Assembly: GCA_977017575.1 (NCBI GenBank)
Contig: CDRNVI010000193.1
Span: 1-64,000, forward strand
Length of the DNA stretch: 64,000 nucleotides
DNA from: Paramoeba atlantica
Taxonomy: Eukaryota > Discosea
Direction: 5' to 3'
Shown here: piece after piece, positions 22,595 through 33,680 of the stretch
Layout of the letters: each line of letters starts with the position of its first letter
How positions within the stretch are numbered: the first letter of the stretch is position 1
The notes under the pieces: generated by a model
What the model was told of the DNA's origin: nothing
What the model saw: only the letters and a program-made list of their open reading frames with translations
The model's database searches: none
Position numbers and translations under genes: made by a program

Positions 22595-24568
22595 TTGGAT
22601 CCAAGATCAATCTCAACAGTCAAGGTCAGACTGAAAAGCAAACCTATTCCAGATACAGATGGGTATGTGAAGGGAATCTCATGCCTTAATTCAAATTTAA
22701 CTGTCATGCCAGGCCTGACACATCTGAGATTTGATCATGTGAGACAAATATACATTGGCCAAATTGAGATTATGAATATTGGAAATACCTCATTCTCATT
22801 TGAAAAAGGGTCAACAGTTGCAAAACATATTTATATTACAGAGGAGGATGCAGAACAAACCATTGCAAAATCTCTTAACAAAAGACCAGTTGGTGAATAT
22901 TTTGAACAATTGTCAAAAAAACTTCACCAAAAGGGATCAGACAAAGGAATGTATAAAGACAAATTGGTCAATCCAGAACTACAGCCTCAAGAGGACTGCC
23001 ATGGAATGGCAAAACACATGCACAATCAAGGGAATCAGGAATTCTCAGGGGAAATAGCATTTTGTGCACAATGCTCTTTAGCAAATATTCTGTTGAGAGA
23101 TGGTCAGAAAAATCTGGAAGAAGATGAAAAAATGATTCCAGAGGAATATGAGGAGTTTGCAAAGAAAACTGGCCTTACCCTTAGTGACCTCAATCTTGAT
23201 CAGACAATTCAACTCTGTAAACTCTTTGAGAAATACAAAGAAATGTGGAACATATCTAATGATGCTCCAATTATGCACACAGATGCAACTGAGTTTAGAA
23301 TTGAACTCAATGACAAAAACCAAGAGCCTTTTAGACATACTTATCGAACAAAGGACATGGTTAAAAGGACAATTGAAGAAAAACAAATTCAAGAGATGGC
23401 TAAGAGAAGAGTCATCCGACCGTCAAATTCACCATATGCAAGCCCAATTATGTTGGTGGCAAAGGCAAATGGTAAAGTCCGATTCTGTGTGGATTACAGA
23501 GAATTAAATGAAAAGACTAAGAAATGGAGTTATCCAATACCAAAAATTAATGATGTGTTGTCATACCTGGGTGGATCCTCATACTTCTCAACATTGGATA
23601 TGACTGAAGCATTTTGGTCAATCCCAATTCAGGAGGAGGACAAGGAAAAAACGGCTTTTGCTTCACAGTTTGGGCTGTGGGAATGGAATTCAATGCCATT
23701 TGGATTAACAAATGCTCCGGCAACACAGCAGCATTTCATGGATACAATATTTGCTGGCTTACAATGGCATATATGTGTCAACTATGTTGATGACATAGTT
23801 ATTTTCTCAGAAACCTTTGAGGAACATGTTCAGTCACTAGAAAGAGTACTGGATAGATTAAAGAAAAATAAGTTGCGAATTAACCTAAACAAGGTGAAGC
23901 TTTGTCAAAGATCTTTCGCATTACTTGGGTATACGGCAACAAAGGATGGAATCTTGGCTAATGACAAGAAAGTCAAGGCCATAAAACATTTTCCACAACC
24001 AGCTAATCAAAAGGAATTACAATCATTCTTGGGATTAGTCAGTTGGTGCAGGAAATTCATCCACAATTGTTCCCAAAAAACATACCATCTTTGGGAAATA
24101 CTCCTACAATCATCATTTGAATGGACTAAAGAGGCAGATAATGAATTTTGGGAAATGAAGGAAACAATTGCAAAAATATCTATGCTTGTTCACCTGAATT
24201 TCAAGAAAACCTTTTACATTCATGTGGATGCATCAAAAAAGGGTTATGGTGCAATTTTGACACAACACCCTGATGATCCTCTTGATAGACAGGCACCAAA
24301 AAGGTCAGGAATACCAAAAAAGCACGAAATAGTCACTTTTGCAAGCCTGGCTTTGCCAAAAACTCATACAAAATACACAAATTCAGAACGAGAATGTTAT
24401 GGGGCCTACTGGACAATTAACAAGTTCAAAGAATTCATTATGGGAAGAAATGTGGTGATCTTCAGTGATCACCAGAGTCTGGTCAAATTGTGCAACTCTA
24501 CAACAAACACATCAAGGAGTGAACTTATTTGTGGATGGCTGCTGGAAATAGCCACAGTGGCAAATTGA
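22595..24568 (+). pseudogene. Gypsy-2 reverse transcriptase and RNase H (fossil)
   Basis: A long open stretch holds the Ty3 reverse transcriptase: SPYASPIMLVAKANGKVRF, VDYRELNEKT, STLDMTEAFWSIPI, MPFGLTNAPATQQHFM and the catalytic YVDDIVIFS (about 23790-23815). RNase H begins at about 24210 (FYIHVDASKKGYGAIL), with TNSERECYG and FSDHQSLVKL. This is the best preserved pol segment in the window. It is treated as a fossil. Confidence 0.9.
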
Positions 24569-25066
24569 ATTTTACATCGACCTGGGAAAACACTGGTTAT
24601 CCCTGACACACTTAGTCAAGCACACCATGTATCATATCAAGATGAAGATATACAAACTCCACTTAAAGAAGTCCTGGAAAGACTTGGAGTTAGTAATGTT
24701 GAAAACAAAACAACACAAGAACAAACAAAAATGGCAATATTAGGGCTCTGTTCTTTCTCAAAATCCTGTCATAGGGCAGATGAGTCCACTGGAGATGGAA
24801 ATGAGTTATTGGCCAATATGGGTCAGCATGCAAATAGCATGGGTCAACTTGGCAGCCAATTTGCTCAAGGAAGGAGCAAGGGACTCTCTCAAGGACAATC
24901 TTTTGGGATAGCTGATGGGTCAACTTCACATAAAGCGCTGGATGTAGTGATGGGTCAACTTCAGATGATTCCCAGCGGGACTGAGAGTGCTGATATTTCT
25001 GAGTCTTGAACAGATGAAGAATTTGGGTCAAGCACACAACCAGGTGAACCTCTTAGAATTCACACA

Positions 25067-26527
25067 GTGCCTGAACATACTCTTCCAGTAGAAGAAGAAA
25101 CAGAAAAATTATCAGAGACTGGTACTGGCCACACCAGATCTGAGAATCAGAATGATTCAGAAAATCAATGGGTCATAAAGGATCAAGAACATTACTGGAG
25201 AGGAGAACGAGCAATTGATGTTCGAGCTGAACAAATGAAGGATCAATTTTGCCACAGTATGAGAAATTTACTTCTGAATAGAGAAATACCTGAGTACAAG
25301 AAGAATGCTCAGAAATTGCTTGAAAAGAGGCAATATTACTGCCTCAATAAGGCAGGGACTCTTTGTCAGGTGGATATCCCAACAGAGATGGGTGAACCCC
25401 CAATTGTTTTACCAGACTCAATGGTACTTGAGGTAGTAAAACATTTCCACGACTATCAAGGGCATAGGAAGTTTCAGAAACTTTATAAAACTATGCGGGA
25501 TAAGTTTTGGTTTAAAGAAATGACACAATATATCAGTGAATATTGTGAAATTTGTCAAAAAACAAAAACAACAAAATATATAAAACCACCAATGGGTTCA
25601 ACACATGTTTGGTACCCAAATGTGACAATACATATCGACTCAACAAAAGGGATTGAGGGTAATATCAGAGGATATACCTATATTCTGTCAATTGTGGATG
25701 CTTTCACTGGATATTTGACACTTTTCCCATTGAAAGCTGTAAACACAAGAGAGATGGCCGAATGTCTCTTGAAATACGTCACAATTCATTCAATGCCACT
25801 TGAGATAGTGACTGATGGAGGCTCAGAGTTCAGAAAGGCACTCTTAAAAGAATTGACAAAAATTTGGGGCATACATCATACCAAAGTATCTCCTCACAAT
25901 CATAAAGGAAATGGCAAGGTTGAAACAATCCATTCACCTGTCAAGAATATGATGAGAGCTTATATAAGAAAATATGAAAGAGACTGGGATTTGCTTCTTC
26001 TGATGGTGGAATTTGCTTACAACACCCAAGTCCACTCAGTAACAAAACAAAAACGTTTTATGTTACAATTTGGTCGAATACCAACATACCCAATTGATAT
26101 TATACTGGGAACATCAAATCCAGAACTGGTAAGCCCTGATGAATATGTGGCTAATGTAAGAGACAAAATGTCTGAAATCTTCAATCTTGTAAATGAAAAA
26201 CAAAGAGAATCTGAAGAAAAAAGGGTTGATGATTATAACATTAATCAGAAAACTCAAATCTTATCAGCAGGGGATAGAGTCCTCCTCCTGAATCACACAA
26301 CAAAGAAGAAATTTAACCGGAAATTCAATTCAAGGACTCAGGATGATGTCCATAGAATTGAAGAGGTCTTGACACCTCAAACTTACAAAGTAAGAAACCT
26401 CAAAATGGGATATATTCTCCCAGCATCTGTTTATGGAAGTCAATTAAGACTTTACGATCAAAGGGTTGAAGAGGAAAAGGAACAAGACTCTCTGGAAGAG
26501 AAAGAGCTCCCACCAGGAGCCAGATGA
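25067..26527 (+). pseudogene. Gypsy-2 integrase (fossil)
   Basis: The zinc-binding HHCC domain (HFHDYQGHRKF ... CEICQK, about 25440-25560) is followed by the catalytic core: IHIDSTKGIEG, EIVTDGGSEF and HNHKGNGKVETIH, in the D-D-E order. A C-terminal barrel-like region with DRVLLLNH ends it. No chromodomain follows. In working relatives it inserts the DNA copy. Confidence 0.87.
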
Positions 26528-26959
26528 AAAAGTCTGAGATATCAAATTGTTTCTGAAAGAATCTATGATGGATATCATCAATATCAAGTCCAAACCCAAC
26601 CACCTGCTAGTCAAAAATGACATGAGTGGTGGGATGAGGAAAACCTGAAAGGTACAAAGGAATTAAAAGAATACCTTGAGGCAAAGAATCCTCGAAAAAG
26701 CTATCAGTGGGCAGATCCACCAACCTGAGGTTTTTTACCTTGGAAAAGGTTTCCTCAGAGAACACAAGTGGATTTTCCCTTGAAAAGGTTTTTTGTTATT
26801 TGAAATAACTTGATCTTCTGATCACTACAAACAAACTGTGAGGAACTAACTTTTCGAATCAACTTCTCAAACGTTGAACAAATCTTTGGAGGAATGATAA
26901 ACAACTTGCATTTCTTGATTCAAGCCAGGAGACTTGTCTTTTTTCTGCAAGGGGGGAGG

Positions 26960-27172
26960 TGTAAATAAGGAAATATCCAAATATGTAATATTCAAATATG
27001 TACATCACTTTATATAGAATCTCGACTCTGCAACTCGCAATTTTGGTGAAATTGGTTGTCACTTGCCAAGCATCACCCCTCTTCCTTTTCATTCTCACTT
27101 TTCCCAAATCATTTGAATTCCCCAAGTGTCTTTCCTCGAACTCTTGAAACCCGAAATAAACCACCATTTACA
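26960..27172 (+). repeat. Gypsy-2 right LTR
   Basis: Partner of 20527-20739, preceded by a polypurine tract and followed by the CAAG duplication. Confidence 0.93.
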
Positions 27173-28486
27173 CAAGTTTTGTTTGTTCCAAACCTCTCCC
27201 ATGATCTTCTCTTTGTTTCTTCAACATGTGATGATTTGGATGTGTTCATGCTTTTTGATTCAGATCAAGTCCTAATTTGTAAAGGAAATATATTTGATTT
27301 GGCTGGGATTGAAGTCATTGCAACTGGAACATGAAATAATGGCCTCTACTACCTCTTTTACCAACTCCCATCACCTGGTACTGCTCTGCTTGGAAAGAAG
27401 AAGCATTGCAACCATGAGCTTCATCCCCAACACTGTGAATCTTTCTTGATTTGGCACCTATGGGCTGGACACATTAGTTCAATTAAACAGACTGTTGAGC
27501 TTCAAGTTGGTTACAATTTACCTCGAGTGCTCCACAGAAAGGGATCCATCTTCAATGGTCTGCATGTTCTAAGCACAAACAAAATGCAATTGCTGAGAGA
27601 TACAACCATACCTCTCAAGAGGGAATCAGATCCAACCTCCATTCTGGTTGCTGTCCTGACTTCTTCTGGCCTGAAGCAGCTGAATTCTTTGATTTGTGTT
27701 ACCAATTTACTGTCCATGGTGATGCAAAGATCTCACCAATGAAAGCTCTCTTCAAAACCCAACCTGACTGGATGTACTTCAGAGCCTTTGGCTGCTATGC
27801 TTTCTCTTTGCTACCTGAGGAACAACAGAAGAAATTGAAGCCCAAAGTTTGATTCAGAATTTATGTGTGACCTGCCCCCAATATGGCTGCTTACTGCATG
27901 TGGGACCCAATTGCAAAGAAATTTTTCGAGTCTGCTAATGTGGTTTTTGACAAGACTGTCTTTGGTGTCCAATCTCTCTACCAGAAGTATATTGGTGGAT
28001 CTTCTATTCCTCCTATTGATCTTTTCGGACCGCAACCATCTTCTGAACCTATTTCATTTGAGGAACTTGAGAAAGAGACACCTTGTGAGGAGGAATCCCA
28101 AGATGGAGGGGAGGAATTGATCCATGGCCCTGAAAACTTTGAATATTCAGATGGTTTCTATGAATCTGATGCACATGACTGAGATATTACCCCACCTGTA
28201 CCCAGTCTGACCCAAACTCCCTCTGAACCCAGAAGATCTGCTTGAGAAAGGAAGAAGAAACAATGGAATGATTTTGAAATCTCAATGACAGCTGCTCTCA
28301 TGGCTGAGGAAGACATCTCAACTGCATTGACCCTGAAAACTTTCAAAGGTGCTATTGCCTCCTGAGAGAAGCATGAATGGTTTGAATCAATGAAGAGAGA
28401 GTGTGATGCCCTCATGAAAAGGAAAGCTTTTGTCCTTGTCCACAAGAACCAAATCAATTATTCGAATGCAGTAATTTTACTTGGTT
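27173..28486 (+). pseudogene. Copia-2 integrase region (fossil)
   Basis: It opens with LFVPNLSHDLLFVSSTCDD, the typical copia stretch before the integrase zinc domain, then HLWAGHIS. The C-terminal part has FRAFGCYAF and an acidic spacer before reverse transcriptase. Much of the catalytic core is lost. Broken many times. Confidence 0.7.
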
Positions 28487-28500
28487 TGTGGAAATATTGC

Positions 28501-28920
28501 TTTTTTTTTTTTTGAGGCAGACTTTATTCAATTAGTAGTTCTTAATCTAAGCCATTTGAATTACATTAAATTATGTTTGTTTTTAACTTCTAACAAGAGG
28601 TGAAGTTTTTAAACTTCAGCTTAGTTCAGTCGGTCTTTATGCTGAACTTTAGAACTTCTGCAAGTTCAGGCTGGAGAATGCACATCAGAAGGGAGAATAA
28701 TCCAAAGCTCCTTCCAAGGGAATTTATCCTCAACTTTTTAGCAGACAGGGCTGAGATGTAACCTGTTCTGATTTTCACACTTCTTCAAGAGCTCCTCACT
28801 CCAATCAAATCACTCTACAGCACCAGAAAAATTTTCTATAATCTCAAAAAACTAGGATTTGAACTTGCCCCTCCAGGGTTGGACATAGTCGAATTTACAA
28901 CTAAACTATGGGCACCAACC
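28501..28920 (-). mobile_element. SINE-1, full length, copy S1b
   Basis: A minus-strand SINE of about 420 bp with the tRNA-like head at 28920-28855, the shared core in the middle and a tail ending in GAATAAAGTCTGCCTC plus poly(A). The flanks TGTGGAAATATTGC (28487-28500) and TGTGGAGATATTGC (28924-28937) are a 14-bp duplication with one mismatch. It lies in the copia-2 reverse transcriptase. Confidence 0.9.
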
Positions 28921-28937
28921 ACATGTGGAGATATTGC

Positions 28938-29515
28938 ATCAAAACACAACATGGAAAGGTTACTTCCTTCAAGTCACAATATTGTATCAATGGCTCTTCA
29001 TTTATTCCAGACTCCATCAATGAGGTGTATTCCCCTGTTGCCCATTCCTCCACTCTGAGAACCATTCTGTGCTTGGCTGCCCTATTTGGATGTAAGCTCT
29101 ATGGTGGTGATGTACCCTCAGCATATGTTTGTGCTGATGTTGATCCTGACATGAAACCTGTTTATATAAGTTAACCCCCTGGTTTTGTTGAGAAAGGAAA
29201 TGATTTTGTGTGGCTGATGTTGAAAGGAATTTATGGATACCCCCCTGCTGGTCAAAACTGGTACAATCATTTGGTTGAGTCCCTATTGGCTTTTGGCTTC
29301 ATTCGGAACAATGTTGATCCTTGTCTGTTCATGATTGCTGAATCAAATGGAATTATGTTTTTGGTTGCTATTGTGGATGACTTGACCTGGTTTTCCACCT
29401 GCACAAAATTGCACAAGCACTTTGTGGAATACATGTGTGGAAAATATGATCTAAAATACTTTGACACAGTTGATTGGTTGATTGGAATGCAGATCAAGCA
29501 AGATGAGCTCTTCAA
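28938..29515 (+). pseudogene. Copia-2 reverse transcriptase (fossil)
   Basis: Ty1-type reverse transcriptase blocks: SYPVAHSSTLRTIL-like sequence at about 29027-29060, LYGGDVPSAYV, MLKGIYGYPPAGQNWYNHL and FLVAIVDDLTWF at the catalytic box. It is interrupted by SINE-1 upstream and by an F2 LINE fragment downstream. Broken. Confidence 0.82.
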
Positions 29516-30254
29516 AAACTATGCCTTGAATGAACTACTTTGTGAAATCTGTAAGTTAGCAATGTGCTTTGACAAGATAGAATTAATCCATGTACCCTGA
29601 GAACTTAACAAGCGAGCTGATGCAATTGCAACTGCTGCAAGTTGGTCTAAAGAGGATGGAACATGTGCTGTGAATGATCATCATTGGGATCCAAGATCAC
29701 AACATGTTGCAGAAACCAGTGAAGAGTGGATTATTTTGAATTCAACCCTGTGGAACTGGATCAATTCCCCTCTCACCCATGACTGGACTTTCCCCATCCC
29801 CCCAGGGAATTTTGTAAGGAAATTCCAAGGAAACACAGTGACAACCCTCCATGTTTTGTTTCCAGCCCAAACTGCTCTTGAGAATGCTCTAATCCTCCCT
29901 GTAATAATTACTAAAGATATCCAAGGATGGTTCCATCAGTTCCAAGAAAGCAATCTGGTGAGGAGCTTTATCAAAGAAGATTTTTGAAGGAATGTAATTA
30001 ACTTCATAGAAACCTCCAAACCAAATTCACTCCCTGGTTTTAGAAGACAGACAATCAAACGCAGACCCTTTAGTGAGAACTAAAGTTGGTAAAGAAACTC
30101 CAATGCATCCTATGCTGAAGAGATCCTTGAATCTAACTCTTAACTTATCTCCCCTCCCCCCCCTCTTTTTTCCCCTCTCTTTTCCATCCTAGAGATGGTT
30201 TTTAACTCTAATAAATGGCACCTGGTGTCTGAACCTTTAAAAAAAAAAAAAAAA
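29516..30254 (+). mobile_element. LINE F2, 5'-truncated copy in copia-2
   Basis: This is the last about 500 coding bases of F2 ORF2 (end of RNase H and the C-terminal domain), then a 3' UTR and poly(A). The 3' end reads AATAAATGGCACCTGGTGTC before the A-run. The target duplication ATGAGCTCTT(T)CAA flanks it at 29503-29515 and 30255-30268. It has two in-frame stops. Such 5' truncation is the usual outcome of target-primed reverse transcription. Confidence 0.9.
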
Positions 30255-30268
30255 ATGAGCTCTTTCAA

Positions 30269-31000
30269 GTTTCTTTGGACCAATCTGATTATGTGAAGTC
30301 AATCTGTCAAGAATACAATCACCTGGTTCGAATCCACTACAAGACCCCTGCTTCTCCAAAAATAAGATTGTGCCCTGATAGCTATCCCACCAACATCTCC
30401 ATCCCCATGATCAATGGGAAGTTCTTGTATGTCTCCAACACCCAACCAGATATCTCATATGCTGTTGGCCAGATCTGCAAGTTCCAAACCTGTCCCTCCA
30501 AAGAACTTGAGAATGCTATTTGTCACCTTATTTCTTATCTGAATGGATGCCCTAATGAGGAAATCAAATTTGTCCACCCTGCTAGTTTTGACCCCAAATT
30601 GATGACTGTTGATTTGAGTGTGTTTTGTGATGCTGCCTTTGCTGATCAATATGACCATCGCTCCACCTACAGCTATTTGGTTTTCTTATGCTCCAATCTG
30701 ATTTCCTGGTGTTCCAAGACAACCCCTTCTGTGAAACTCTCATCAACTGATGCTGAATATTATGTATTAGCTGAGGTCACAAAAGAGATTATGTATCTGA
30801 AACAATTGTTGGAGACTCTGGGTTTGACAGTTAAAACCCCTATTTTAATTTATGAGGACAATCAACAAGCTATTGACATTGCAAACAACCTGATGATCAA
30901 GTTGAGAACCAAGCACATTGATATTAAACTGCATTTTATTTGAGAGTTGATTGAAAATAAGACCATTTCTCTTGTTTATCACTATTCCTCTGTACAACAT
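30269..31000 (+). pseudogene. Copia-2 end of reverse transcriptase and RNase H (fossil)
   Basis: Ty1-type connection and RNase H: YVSNTQPDISYAVGQ, FCDAAFADQYDHRSTYSYL, SWCSKTTPSVKLSSTDAEY and IYEDNQQAIDIANN, ending with TKHIDIKLHFI. These are the catalytic aspartate and glutamate blocks of copia RNase H. Broken fossil. Confidence 0.85.
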
Positions 31001-31101
31001 GCAGACATGATGACCAAGCCTCTTGAGAGAATCCTGCATGAGAGACATACGAATGTTTGTTTTTCCAGATTGCATTGAAGTATTCATTGGATGGAGGGGA
31101 G

Positions 31102-31320
31102 TGTTGGATGCAACTTCTAACCTTATTAAGATAAATCTGGTTTTATTGAAGTTGTCTGAACATTATTGCATCCTCCTGAAACATTGCAATGCAACCACCT
31201 ATTCCATTGTCGCTTGTTCGCACAACCTTGTTTGTCACAAATAAAGTTTATTCTCATTTTCCTCTCTAAACCCTTGTGCCTTACATCGGTTTTATCATTT
31301 TCCCTGTTTCACCTCCAACA
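31102..31320 (+). repeat. Copia-2 right LTR
   Basis: Partner of 18756-18974. It is preceded by a G-rich polypurine tract and followed by the CTATC duplication, after which LINE F2 resumes. Confidence 0.93.
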
Positions 31321-31325
31321 CTATC

Positions 31326-32582
31326 TAACTCCATGCATGGGATATTTAGTGAGATTCAAACTGATTCCAAAATCTGTTGCCTCCTTGATGTGGAAATCCA
31401 TCCACTCAGCTCTGGGTGCCTATGCCAACACAAAAAGAGGGCTGCCTACAAGAGATAAGTTGGCTTACTTCACAAACCAAAACTCAAGTTGCTGACTCTG
31501 CCACTGAGAAAAGGAGTCATGAACTCATCTTCTGGAGGAATGTTCTGTGGCTGAGGGCCTCCTCCAAGCAATGGGAAGGAAATGTATTTTGTTGAATATA
31601 CCCAGCTGGCAAGAAACTAAGAATGTGTGTGGCCTTGTCTCAAATTTTCTCACCAGACAAGAAACCTCTGTGGTGAGTGTTGCTCTGTTGAGTTTGTGGC
31701 TCACAGTGTGTGCAGAAGGATTGAAATCACCCCAGTATGCTACTGAAATTTTCGAAAAAATCCTGAGAAAGAACAAAATCCTCCCTTGGCCCCCAAGAAC
31801 TCAAACAAAGAAAGGAATCAAAGAGAAGGAAAGTTTTAAATTTAAAGGTTTTCAAGTGTTTTATGATGGTTCAGGCTGTACAGACCCTCATCTGGGGGGT
31901 GTGGGCTTTGCAGTTTTCAGGGAAGGGAAAGAGATATGTGGTGGGTTTGAAACCATCCCTCTTGGGTCCAACAATATTGGTGAATTTACAGACTGTCTGA
32001 AAGGAATGTAATGTGCCAGATCAATGATGAATGAGATTGAAGTTGTTGGGGATTGTATGATTCTCACCAAGGCTGCACCCAAAACCCATGCCATCAAAAA
32101 CTATGCCTTGAATGAACTACTGTGTGAAATCCATAAGTTAGCAATGTGCTTTGATGAGATAGAATTCATCCATATACCCTGAGAACTTAACAAGTGAGCT
32201 GATGCAATTGCAACTGCTGCAAGTTGGTCTAAAGAGGATGGAACATGTGCTGTGAATGACCATCATTGGGATCCAAGATCACAACATGTTGCAGAAACCA
32301 GTGAAGAGTGGATTATTTTGAATTCAACCCTGTGGAACTGGATCAATTCCCCTCTCACCCATGACTAGACTTTCCCCATCCCCCCAGGGAATTTTGTAAA
32401 GAAATTCCAAGGAAACATGGTGACAACCCCCCATGTTTTGTTTCCAGCCCAAACTGCTCTTGAGAATGCTCTAATCCTCCCTGTAATAATTACTAAAGAT
32501 ATCCAAGGATGGTTCCATCAGTCCCAAGAGAGCAATCTGGTGAGGAGCTTTATCGAGGAAGATTTTTGAAGGAATGTAATTA
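31326..32582 (+). pseudogene. LINE F2 ORF2, segment 3: thumb, RNase H and C-terminus
   Basis: The protein resumes with TPCMGYLVRFKLIPKSVASLMWKS after copia-2. A large part between the palm and the RNase H is missing (near 31435-31490). The RNase H has VFYDGSGCTDPHLGG, NNIGEFTDCLKG, VVGDCMILTKAAP and ADAIATAAS motifs, so the catalytic residues are recognisable. Several in-frame stops follow. It ends at 32582 in the middle of the C-terminal region and is joined to the inverted F1 copy A2. Confidence 0.82.
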
Positions 32583-33595
32583 AGGGAAGAGTATAGCCTC
32601 TGGACAGTAGATTTCCTAAGAATGTGAGAATTGTGAAGGGATCTTACAAGAGAGTGGATCTTCCACAGTTCTCTGAACAATGCCACCTCAGTGTTTCTTT
32701 CTCTCCAGTAGGGAACTAATTCCCAAGCTGTGGTTTTAAATCTGGTCAAAAACTCGTTGAGATCATCACCCTCAGAGAAGGTACCCATCCTCTCAATAAG
32801 AGTGTTGATGAACCCATGGTCATTAATCAGATACTCAGGGATGGATTTCTTATTCATCTGAATCTCCCATTTCTTAAACAAGGATCCTCCAATTAGCAGT
32901 GCATGATCTTTAAAGCTGGATGGGATGGCATTGATAAACAAACATTTTAATGGAACCTTGGACGAGAAGAAGATATGGTCAATACACCTCCCTTTATAAT
33001 GGGTGGGTTCATCCCATTTCAAGCATGACATACAGAGAGAAGCACAACACTTTTCAATTTCTCCCATCTGTTTTTCCTTCACATCCCAATTGAAATCACT
33101 CCCAAAGATACTTATGCTCCTGGGGTTCTGGCCAAAGAATCAAGTGGCCTCCTGCGAGATGGTGGCTACTTTGAGGTCAGGGTGATGGTATATATTCAGG
33201 ACAGAATAGTTTGTTGATCCAATAGTCACATGAACACCAAATAATCCACTTATGGTTTCTTGAATTAAAATGAAAAGAGGCTAACAACTCCCAGCCATCT
33301 TCCAAAGGGTTCTCAATTTTTCGAAATTTTGAATCCCATTCATGTTCCAGGAAATAACATGTGCATCAGGAAACCTACATTCATCACTCTCACTTAAATT
33401 AGCTGAGAACCTATCATGGGGGTCAACTCCAGGCTCACTCGAAGGACCTGGGGGGAGGCACTCTGACTGGGATACATTAGGCAAGTTTGTTGCTGGGGAA
33501 GAAGCTACCTGGGGGCCCACACCAAAGCTACTTCTAATATCCACCAATCCCTTTTCCTTTCTCTTCTTATTCTTCTTCTTTTTGAGTTTAGTCAT
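32583..33595 (-). pseudogene. LINE F1 ORF2, endonuclease fragment, copy A2
   Basis: ORF2 begins MTKLKKKKNKKRKEKG after the A-rich linker. The endonuclease start (ISWNMNGIQNFEKL) is present, a middle part is deleted, and the GGDFNWD equivalent is altered (SDFNWDVKE in plus-strand text near 33095). KDHALLIGG follows. It ends in the linker before the reverse transcriptase. Confidence 0.8.
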
Positions 33596-33680
33596 TGTTT
33601 GTTTGTTTTTTTTTGTTTTTTGTGTTTTTGTATTTTTGTGTTTTTGTGTTTTTGTGTTTTTGTGTTTTTTTTTGTTTTTT
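33596..33680 (-). repeat. A-rich period-8 linker, copy A2
   Basis: CACAAAAA units in tandem on the minus strand between ORF1 and ORF2, about four regular units with interruptions. Same position as in copies A1 and A3. Confidence 0.88.

Larger units (their letters stand above)
20527..27172 (+). mobile_element. Gypsy-2: Ty3/gypsy fossil nested in copia-2
   Basis: LTRs are 20527-20739 and 26960-27172 (213 bp each, about 95% identical by eye). A 4-bp duplication CAAG flanks the element (20523-20526 and 27173-27176), and the copia-2 protein resumes across it. A primer site begins at 20741 (TGGTGACACC) and a polypurine tract (GGGGGGAGG) precedes the right LTR. Parts: gag, aspartic protease, reverse transcriptase, RNase H, integrase. 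No chromodomain is visible. It carries a handful of breaks, fewer than the other pol genes here. Confidence 0.9.
18756..31320 (+). mobile_element. Copia-2: Ty1/copia fossil with nested elements
   Basis: This LTR retrotransposon sits in LINE F2. LTRs are 18756-18974 and 31102-31320 (219 bp each, about 94% identical by eye). The host bases CTATC are duplicated at 18751-18755 and 31321-31325. A primer site follows the left LTR at 18975-19000, and a polypurine tract precedes the right one (about 31094-31101). The order gag, integrase, reverse transcriptase, RNase H is that of Ty1/copia. Inside it are gypsy-2, a SINE-1 and an F2 LINE fragment, which account for about 7.8 kb of its 12.6 kb. It is broken many times and is the most diverged LTR pair here. 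Confidence 0.9.
10534..32582 (+). mobile_element. LINE F2 (copy F2c), split twice by LTR elements
   Basis: One LINE copy can be followed through three segments: 10534-12201, 16996-18755 and 31326-32582. The first gap is filled by a Ty3 element flanked by TGATC, the second by a Ty1 element flanked by CTATC. In both cases the F2 protein resumes exactly where it stopped. The copy begins within ORF1, and its left joint is with F3. It ends at 32582 inside the 3' UTR-proximal coding end, where it meets F1 copy A2 in opposite orientation with no tail. F2 3' ends elsewhere (29516-30254, 53449-54294, 55328-55856, 60133-60506) show the missing end. Confidence 0.88.
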
